Part shown: piece after piece, positions 1 through 4,589 of the stretch
How the letters are laid out: every line of letters begins with the position of its first letter
How positions within the stretch are numbered: position 1 is the stretch's first letter
Source of the DNA: Candidatus Wirthbacteria bacterium CG2_30_54_11
Lineage (GTDB): Bacteria > Patescibacteriota > CG2-30-54-11
Assembly (NCBI GenBank): GCA_001873755.1
Contig: MNZT01000105.1
Coordinates: forward strand, 1 to 5,604
Length of the DNA stretch: 5,604 bases
Reading direction: 5' to 3'
Translations under genes and position numbers: made by a program
Notes under the pieces: model-generated
Database searches by the model: none
The model's input: the letters and a program-made list of their open reading frames with translations, nothing else
What the model was told of the DNA's origin: nothing

Positions 1-2
1 CT

Positions 3-779
3 CAACTCTATGACGATAACTACTGGTTCAGGATCTATAGCGGAGCGCAGAATAGAATTTATACCTATAGTTATTTACGAGTTGATAACACCCTGGAAAT
101 TAGTGGGGGGGGGACAGGGTGGGGGGGATGGAATAATGCAATAACTTTCACCAATTCACATGCCGCCCAGTTCTTCCCGGCCGGAGGGTTGATGTTCGGT
201 ATGCATTCAAACACCTGGACATATTGGGCAAATACTTGGGGGGGGTACTATACGATGTGGCTAGGTGCCGATGGATCACTGCATATCAGGTCGAGTTACT
301 ACTGCAATGGTGCAGATATTGCCGAACGAACACTGACCGTAGAACCTCTGGAGCCAGGGGAAGTCGTATCTCTTGACGAGACCCAGGAGGGTAAACTGCG
401 CAAAAGCAGAGGTGCCTATGAGAATACAGTGGCCGGTGTCGTTTCGACCAATCCCGGTATAATATTAAACAGCGGGGACAATCCCGATATATCTGCAGAC
501 GGGCAGACTCTGGAACAGATAGACGCAGCCGGCAGCCGTACCGAGCCGGTCGTGGTGGACGGGGTTCCGCTCGCTCTGGCGGGTCGCGCTCCGGTCCGGG
601 TCACCACGGAGAACGGTTCGATCCGGGTGGGTGATATTCTGGTCAGCTCATCCAGGCCGGGCTATGCTATGAGAGGCGATCGAGAGATCATCATTTCGAC
701 CCCAGGGGTCTCCATAGGTAAAGCCATGGAAAGTCTGGACGAGGGCGAGGGGACGATCCTGGTGCTGGTGAATTTATAG
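3..779 (+). CDS. C-terminal part of a large surface/fibre-like protein (5' end outside window)
   Basis: The frame is open from the first bases of the window to the TAG at 777-779, giving 258 residues of a longer protein. A start inside the window (TTG 189 or ATG 192) is unlikely, because the upstream codons read well as protein (YWFRIYSGAQ, then a Gly/Trp-rich stretch). The first ~95 residues are rich in Tyr, Trp, Gly, Asn and Thr, typical of beta-structured extracellular repeats. From about residue 101 a distinct terminal domain begins: CNGADIAERTL, then LEPGEVVSLDE, VAGVVSTNPGIIL, ALAGRAPVRV, GDILVSSSRPGYAMR and a final DEGEGTILVLVNL. I recognise this arrangement from C-termini of large surface and tail-fibre-like proteins, many in CPR genomes. 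It recalls the intramolecular-chaperone/peptidase G2 type of terminal domain (GADYAE...), but I did not identify a catalytic residue. It is probably exported, and is the first visible gene of a four-gene run. Confidence 0.85.
   Translation, partial: QLYDDNYWFRIYSGAQNRIYTYSYLRVDNTLEISGGGTGWGGWNNAITFTNSHAAQFFPAGGLMFGMHSNTWTYWANTWGGYYTMWLGADGSLHIRSSYYCNGADIAERTLTVEPLEPGEVVSLDETQEGKLRKSRGAYENTVAGVVSTNPGIILNSGDNPDISADGQTLEQIDAAGSRTEPVVVDGVPLALAGRAPVRVTTENGSIRVGDILVSSSRPGYAMRGDREIIISTPGVSIGKAMESLDEGEGTILVLVNL
105..127 (+). repeat. G-rich tract (G9-ACA-G3-T-G7) inside the first gene
   Basis: Nine G at 105-113, three at 117-119 and seven at 121-127 lie on the coding strand and are read as Gly/Thr/Trp codons. 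The layout (at least four runs of three G with short loops) fits the usual G-quadruplex pattern in DNA or mRNA. Another run of eight G lies at 238-245 in the same gene, and one of eight at 1074-1081 in the next gene. Confidence 0.75.
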
Positions 780-792
780 CCGAATTACAGAT

Positions 793-796
793 GGAG
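793..796 (+). promoter_or_regulatory. Ribosome binding site that decides the start of the Cys-rich gene
   Basis: GGAG at 793-796 is followed by five bases and then ATG at 802. The in-frame GTG at 796 overlaps this GGAG and cannot use it, so ATG 802 is the better start. Confidence 0.6.
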
Positions 797-801
797 TGCT
801 G

Positions 802-1401
802 ATGGACAGGAAAATCCTGGGATTTATCTGTGTGCTCGGTCTGGCGATCGGGGTATTTGGATACTCAGTGCCGGCCGCTGCTTGTTCGGGGAGCTGCAAC
901 AATTGTCCTTGTGGGTCGGGTTACGAATGCAGACCCTCAGTTAATTGGTGTAAACAACACAATAATTGTTCTGACGCTGAATGTGAGGGTTCCTGCTCAT
1001 GCAGAGTGGCAGGGCCACCTCCCTGCTCCAGTGCCTGCGGAGCGTGTTTTGATTGCGACGTCTGCGTGACGGTGGGGGGGGCATTTATCCTGACAGAGCA
1101 GGCACTGGCCACCTTGCCTCGTTATTCGTCTGCAGATCAGGGAGAAGAAGAGGCGAACGGAGTCAGAGTGGCGTGTTCTGCAGTCTTTGCCAAGGCATGG
1201 GCAGATATGGAGATTTCGAGTGCGTTGGCTCAGACAGATGCCGCCGTGACACCAGAGGCTGTGCATGACAATCCAGGTGTGTACCTGGCGGTCTGGGTCA
1301 TTCCGGTACTCATGTTTATGGGACTGGCGTGGAGTCGTTTGGTCTTCAGAAGGCCGGTTCGAGTGCTTTTTCGATCACCAAGGAGCGGAGGGAAACGATG
1401 A
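802..1401 (+). CDS. Secreted cysteine-rich protein with C-terminal membrane anchor
   Basis: This is a 199-residue protein that I cannot assign to a named family. Residues 1-27 form a signal peptide: MDRK, a hydrophobic core of ILGFICVLGLAIGVFG, then SVPAAA before Cys28. Residues 28-88 hold 15 cysteines in 61 residues (28, 32, 35, 37, 43, 50, 56, 61, 65, 67, 75, 79, 82, 85, 88), followed by one more at 125. Several pairs are CxxC, and 79-88 is CxxCxxCxxC. Residues ~95-155 are a low-cysteine linker. Residues ~160-182 are a single membrane helix (YLAVWVIPVLMFMGLAW), followed by a basic tail (RRPVRVLFRSPR). The layout predicts type I topology: the Cys domain outside, the tail in the cytoplasm. 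A disulfide-knotted or metal-binding exterior module is possible. Its stop overlaps the next start (ATGA), suggesting translational coupling. A G8 tract at 1074-1081 lies just after the Cys domain. Confidence 0.8.
   Translation: MDRKILGFICVLGLAIGVFGYSVPAAACSGSCNNCPCGSGYECRPSVNWCKQHNNCSDAECEGSCSCRVAGPPPCSSACGACFDCDVCVTVGGAFILTEQALATLPRYSSADQGEEEANGVRVACSAVFAKAWADMEISSALAQTDAAVTPEAVHDNPGVYLAVWVIPVLMFMGLAWSRLVFRRPVRVLFRSPRSGGKR
1387..1392 (+). promoter_or_regulatory. Strong Shine-Dalgarno for the anchored helical protein
   Basis: GGAGGG lies five bases before ATG 1398 and inside the end of the preceding gene. It fixes the start at 1398 rather than at the in-frame GTG 1329, which has no comparable site and would put a 23-residue polar extension before the membrane anchor. 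Confidence 0.75.
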
Positions 1402-2693
1402 AACGGTTTATTCCTCTGCTTACGGTCATTACCCTGATTGCACTGGCGGCGGTGGTCATAGTGATCTGGAGACTACCTCGGCAGACTGGTTCGGAAGATC
1501 GGACTCAGCCGTCTCCGCTGTCGACTCCGATCGAGGATCAGGGCAGTAGTCTCATTGATGAAATACCTATAGATACAGAGTCAACGCCGGTAGAGTGGCA
1601 ACTGAACACTGCCAAGTTGGAAGCGATACAGGCATTGACCACCGGGCAGCTCCTCGATCAAGCAGTTGAGGATGGAGGAGTATGGCTCCGGGATTATCAG
1701 GCAGGGATCAGTGGAAATGGCGTGGACGATGGGGTCAGGGAAGCCCTGGTGATGCAGAGTCTGGCATCTGCCTATAAATTGACTCGGGAAGAGAGCTATC
1801 TCGATGCGTTCCGGCGAGGCGTCGCATATTTCGAACCGGTGATAGAGAGCACGTCGAGCGAACGGGGAATCCTGAAATATTTCAAGGTCGATAACGCAGT
1901 GCAGGCCAATGCCGTGGCACTTTATGCCCTTGCGTATCTCGACCTGGCTGAGGCAGGTGTTCCGCTGAGCGAAGGGGAAGAACAGACGGTGCGAGGTATG
2001 ATAGAGTACATCGCGGCATCCTGGAACGAGGAAGCGGGGGTTTTTAATAATTATTACCTGAATCCGTGGGAAATAGGATGTGTGGATAATGAGCATAACA
2101 ACGGATACAGCTTGGCTCTCCTCTCCCGGGCGGATCAGTTTATGGAGGATGAGTATTTCCTAGAGATAGCAGAACAGGCAGCACAAGCATTGATGATTTC
2201 CGGGGAGGAGGATAATTTTTCTGAGGCCAATCAGTTTTTTGTGGGTGGGAGTCAAGCGTTTCGACAACTGTTTGAGATAACCCAAAAAGATATATATTTC
2301 GATTACTTGCTGTCTTTTGCAGATATGATGAGTGAGGGTATCCAAACGGATCTATCCCTAGGGGTTCTTCAGGCAAATGACGGATTATTGGATTCAGGTT
2401 TGATCACGGCTTTGACCGGCATTTTGCCGCTTCTCCTTCAGGAATCTCCGGAGACAGCTGCTCGATATATTGATTACCTTTCAGCAATTTTTCCCGGGGC
2501 AGTGCTGGCCACTTCCGATCAGAATGACCCCCAGGACTTCACCATAGGAACGACCTGTATTCCCTCCTCATGCAGAGGAAGTACGAATCCAGGCATAGTA
2601 GCCTTCATGTTTCAGTCAGCCGTGGCATTTGAGAGCGTCCTGACAGACGAACAGCTCCAGCAGCAGGTGAATTACGAATTCCAGAACGAATAA
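1398..2693 (+). CDS. Membrane-anchored protein with helical-hairpin (alpha/alpha toroid-like) domain
   Basis: This is a 431-residue protein. MKRF is followed by a hydrophobic helix at ~5-24 (IPLLTVITLIALAAVVIVIW). That is an uncleaved N-terminal anchor, as no clear cleavage site follows. Residues ~28-70 are a polar Ser/Thr/Pro/Asp/Glu linker. Residues ~75-415 form repeated amphipathic helix pairs, for example SLASAYKLTREESYLDAFRR (121-140), AVALYALAYLDLAEAG (172-187), GYSLALLSRADQF...YFLEIAEQAAQALM (236-266), QAFRQLFEITQKDIYFDYLL (286-305) and a last set at 333-365. The spacing, the aromatic/acidic loops and a GxFNNYYLNPWE stretch (214-225) resemble six-hairpin glycosidase-like or related toroid folds. 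This is inference from pattern only, and no catalytic pair is identified. Cysteines occur only at 228, 387 and 392, and the last two (TTCIPSSC) may form a disulfide. The body should face outside the membrane. The gene overlaps the one before by 4 bp and precedes the next by 5 bp. It could be a carbohydrate-active enzyme or a structural scaffold. Confidence 0.8.
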   Translation: MKRFIPLLTVITLIALAAVVIVIWRLPRQTGSEDRTQPSPLSTPIEDQGSSLIDEIPIDTESTPVEWQLNTAKLEAIQALTTGQLLDQAVEDGGVWLRDYQAGISGNGVDDGVREALVMQSLASAYKLTREESYLDAFRRGVAYFEPVIESTSSERGILKYFKVDNAVQANAVALYALAYLDLAEAGVPLSEGEEQTVRGMIEYIAASWNEEAGVFNNYYLNPWEIGCVDNEHNNGYSLALLSRADQFMEDEYFLEIAEQAAQALMISGEEDNFSEANQFFVGGSQAFRQLFEITQKDIYFDYLLSFADMMSEGIQTDLSLGVLQANDGLLDSGLITALTGILPLLLQESPETAARYIDYLSAIFPGAVLATSDQNDPQDFTIGTTCIPSSCRGSTNPGIVAFMFQSAVAFESVLTDEQLQQQVNYEFQNE

Positions 2694-2698
2694 ACAAC

Positions 2699-4366
2699 AT
2701 GAGTCATCGGGACCAGACGAACATATTGAGAATAACATGGCAAGGCAGAGCCTTTAGGTGCGCGCTGGTATGGTTCGTTTGTCTTGTCTTTGCCGGGCCC
2801 CTTCGGGTATCTGCCTACAGCAGCGCGAACTATCGTATCGATGACTATGTCATCGATAGCGGCGGAGCTTTTGACCTGCGGGGCGGCTGTGTAAAGAATT
2901 TCGGCAGTCCCTGGTCCTGCGGGTATTTCGATTCCGCTTTTGGAGAAGCCAGGGGAGAGGTCAATACGAGCGCATCCTACATCCTGCTTGACGGACAACT
3001 CTACTATGACGATGATCCTCCGCTTTTCCCCCCGCTGGGGAGTGCGGACCCCAATTTCATGTACTGGGTGCAGAATGTCACGCCGAATTCTGCCACCTTC
3101 CATATTCATACCATGGACGCCATAGTGCCAGATCCGGCCTCGTTCGAACTTCGATCAGGACTGAATCTGACCAGTATTTATTACAAGGCGTCTCCTGACG
3201 GTTCTCCCGGCAGCTGGGGCTACTCCGATGCCGCCAATGCCTGGTTCATGCTCGGTGACACCATGGCCTTTGCCGACTGGAAACCGGTAGAACAGATACG
3301 ATCGACCCTGGCCGGCTGCTTTGGACTGGTCAGCTGCGTCACCGAGACCGGGCTGACTCCTTTGGACGATATGAGCTATGCGGTAGCCGCCCGCCCGGAA
3401 GTGATCCGGGTGAGCTTGAATTTCAGCGGTCATCCTTTTGATGCTGGTACACCGGGTGACGAGGAAAAAAAGACCCGGGTCTCGCCTGATTCAGTGGTTA
3501 TCTTCAAGGCGGTGGACAATGCCGGCAACGTCGTTTTCAGCGCCGAGATCAGCTCGACCCCCTGGCTGAAGACCATGAACGGCGATGTACATTCCAACCG
3601 CAAGGTCATCATGTTCAATACACCACCTGCGGACAACGTCGCCTATATGGTCTCGGCAGCCGACAGCATCGTGAACATGACCAGTGAACGCGACTGGGTG
3701 ATCCCCAACTATCCTGCCTACCTCGAAAAGCTGGACTGGCCGCCGCTGGATTATGCCATACTTGTCAGTCGGGCGCAGGGAGGCGGTGCGGTGGATGACG
3801 GCCACGGGGACGGTGGCGTGATCGCAGACGGGGTGAGCGACCTGGACTATTTCCTCGACTCAGCCAATAACCGTTTCGATGATCAGACGGTCTACTACAA
3901 GGACGGCAATCTCACGATCGGGAACGGAGGAGGTTATGAAGGGGTTGCCAGCAACGGTGCGGCCACTATAGTCGTGGACGGCGACTTGAGCATCAACGGA
4001 AATTTTGTCCTGAACGGTGGCGGGTACATGGCCTTCCTCGTACGCGGCAATATCAATATCAACGGCAACGTCAGCGAGATCAGGGGCACCTATACCGCCG
4101 ATTTCATCCCGGAGACGACCAACGGGGGGCTGATCAACACCGGGGATGATTCGGCGAGCCCGATCCAGCTGGTGATCGCAGGCCAGCTGATCGCCCGGAG
4201 CGGTTTTATTTTCAATCGCATCTTCACTGGCAGCTTTGACGGTGGCAGTTTTGTCAATGAACCTTCGGAGCTCGTGATCTACGATCCGCAGGTCATCATC
4301 AATACCCCTCCCGGGATCAAAGAGTTTCCCAGCCTGGGGGCGTGGCAGGAGGTCAGGCCGAAATAA
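2699..4366 (+). CDS. Secreted beta-rich surface protein, CPR pilus/surface type
   Basis: This is a 555-residue protein. Its positively charged N-terminus leads to a hydrophobic stretch (~21-33, CALVWFVCLVFAG) and a likely signal peptidase site after VSA at 39. The mature protein opens with YSSANYRIDDYVIDSGG and, by residue ~91, SASYILLDGQLYYDDDPP. This SSxNY...GQ pattern is familiar from CPR extracellular proteins. A middle beta region (~120-355) includes PWLKTMNGDVHSN (288-300), a GDVHS motif I recognise from similar proteins. The C-terminal ~175 residues are Gly/Asn-rich and layered (NLTIGNGGG, IVVDGDLSINGNF, AFLVRGNININGNV, QLVIAGQLIARSG), suggesting a beta-helix or bactofilin-like stack. 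They end in ELVIYDPQVIINTPPG...GAWQEVRPK. Four cysteines (64, 74, 207, 213) sit in two close pairs. No good Shine-Dalgarno precedes ATG 2699, and the 5-bp gap suggests translation coupled to the gene before. The exact function is unknown; a role in surface appendages is plausible. Confidence 0.85.
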   Translation: MSHRDQTNILRITWQGRAFRCALVWFVCLVFAGPLRVSAYSSANYRIDDYVIDSGGAFDLRGGCVKNFGSPWSCGYFDSAFGEARGEVNTSASYILLDGQLYYDDDPPLFPPLGSADPNFMYWVQNVTPNSATFHIHTMDAIVPDPASFELRSGLNLTSIYYKASPDGSPGSWGYSDAANAWFMLGDTMAFADWKPVEQIRSTLAGCFGLVSCVTETGLTPLDDMSYAVAARPEVIRVSLNFSGHPFDAGTPGDEEKKTRVSPDSVVIFKAVDNAGNVVFSAEISSTPWLKTMNGDVHSNRKVIMFNTPPADNVAYMVSAADSIVNMTSERDWVIPNYPAYLEKLDWPPLDYAILVSRAQGGGAVDDGHGDGGVIADGVSDLDYFLDSANNRFDDQTVYYKDGNLTIGNGGGYEGVASNGAATIVVDGDLSINGNFVLNGGGYMAFLVRGNININGNVSEIRGTYTADFIPETTNGGLINTGDDSASPIQLVIAGQLIARSGFIFNRIFTGSFDGGSFVNEPSELVIYDPQVIINTPPGIKEFPSLGAWQEVRPK

Positions 4367-4372
4367 TCTATT

Positions 4373-4395
4373 GGGGGAGTTGTATGGGGGGAGTT
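4373..4395 (+). repeat. Two direct copies of GGGGGAGTT
   Basis: GGGGGAGTT occurs at 4373-4381 and 4387-4395, just after the surface-protein stop codon. The second copy runs into the GTTAACGGGTT element at 4393. Confidence 0.7.
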
Positions 4396-4537
4396 AACGG
4401 GTTTCCTCCTACGCTGAAGCAGCTTCCTCTTGCGCCGGAACGGCTTCAAAGGACGAGTCGGAGGACAAGGGCGGGTTAACGGGTTGGCGAGTTCATTGAT
4501 TTCAACTCGTTAACTCGCAACTCGTTAACCCGTTAAC
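4393..4537. repeat. Three copies of GTTAACGGGTT (two direct, one inverted)
   Basis: Exact 11-mers lie at 4393-4403 and 4475-4485 (+) and, inverted as AACCCGTTAAC, at 4527-4537. Each contains the palindrome GTTAAC. They frame the non-coding region between the surface operon and rlmN. The inverted copy is part of the right arm of the long hairpin. Confidence 0.8.
4404..4465 (+). other. Compound hairpin in the intergenic region
   Basis: Nested complementary arms can be read here: TCCTCC (4404-4409) with GGAGGA (4460-4465), TGAAGC (4415-4420) with GCTTCA (4443-4448), and TTCC (4424-4427) with GGAA (4437-4440). The apical loop is nine bases. No T tract follows, so it is not a standard terminator. 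It may be the body of a repeat element bounded by the GTTAACGGGTT copies at 4393 and 4475. Confidence 0.45.
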
Positions 4538-4549
4538 CTCTTGTCTTTT
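4474..4549 (+). terminator. Long hairpin, possible terminator of the surface operon
   Basis: The left arm 4474-4493 (GGTTAACGGGTTGGCGAGTT) pairs along all 20 positions with 4519-4538 (AACTCGTTAACCCGTTAACC) if two G-U pairs are allowed. The loop is 25 bases. The arm is followed by CTCTTGTCTTTT, a broken T-rich run. The stem is AT-rich next to the T run and the loop is long, so termination is only one reading. A short alternative pairing, CGAGTT (4488-4493) with AACTCG (4504-4509), would compete. It is the only terminator candidate I see downstream of the operon. Confidence 0.35.
4504..4538 (+). repeat. Short tandem array of AACTCGTT-type units
   Basis: Successive units are AACTCGTT (4504), AACTCGC (4512), AACTCGTT (4519), AACCCGTT (4527) and a partial AACC (4535). 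The period is about eight bases, with one unit of seven. The array forms the right half of the long hairpin and runs into the -35 region of the rlmN promoter. Confidence 0.75.
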
Positions 4550-4559
4550 GCGGTATACT
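4533..4559 (+). promoter_or_regulatory. Probable sigma70-type promoter for rlmN
   Basis: TATACT at 4554-4559 is one mismatch from the -10 consensus. TTAACC at 4533-4538 matches four of six -35 positions at a 15-bp spacing, slightly short. Transcription would begin near 4566, leaving a leader of about 25 bases before the rlmN start. The -35 box lies in the right arm of the long hairpin and the end of the octamer array. Confidence 0.5.
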
Positions 4560-4578
4560 GACAGTGGATGTTTTGAGA

Positions 4579-4583
4579 GAGGA
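4579..4583 (+). promoter_or_regulatory. Ribosome binding site of rlmN
   Basis: GAGGA at 4579-4583 is six bases before GTG 4590 and only three before the in-frame GTG 4587. The spacing favours 4590, but either could serve. No in-frame ATG is available upstream. Confidence 0.55.
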
Positions 4584-4589
4584 ACTGTG

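Noticed and set aside
802..885. Lipoprotein signal for the Cys-rich protein (AAA before Cys28)
   Set aside because: The residues before the cysteine are Pro-Ala-Ala-Ala, without the usual Leu at -3. Cys28 belongs to the dense Cys domain, and a C-terminal membrane anchor already exists.
1036..1068. Ferredoxin-type 4Fe-4S motif at CxxCxxCxxC
   Set aside because: The spacing lacks the CxxxCP ending of ferredoxins, and the domain is predicted outside the cell, where disulfides are more likely.
1329..1397. Upstream GTG start for the anchored helical protein
   Set aside because: It would add 23 polar residues before the membrane helix and lacks a binding site, while ATG 1398 has GGAGGG at five bases and an ATGA overlap.
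1581..2096. Minus-strand open frame of 171 codons
   Set aside because: It lies opposite the anchored helical protein, whose signal anchor, binding site and operon spacing are convincing. The reverse reading has no recognisable domain.
4367..4589. Small gene or RNA gene in the intergenic region
   Set aside because: No open frame with a binding site was found, and there is no tRNA-like cloverleaf. Repeats and hairpins account for the sequence.
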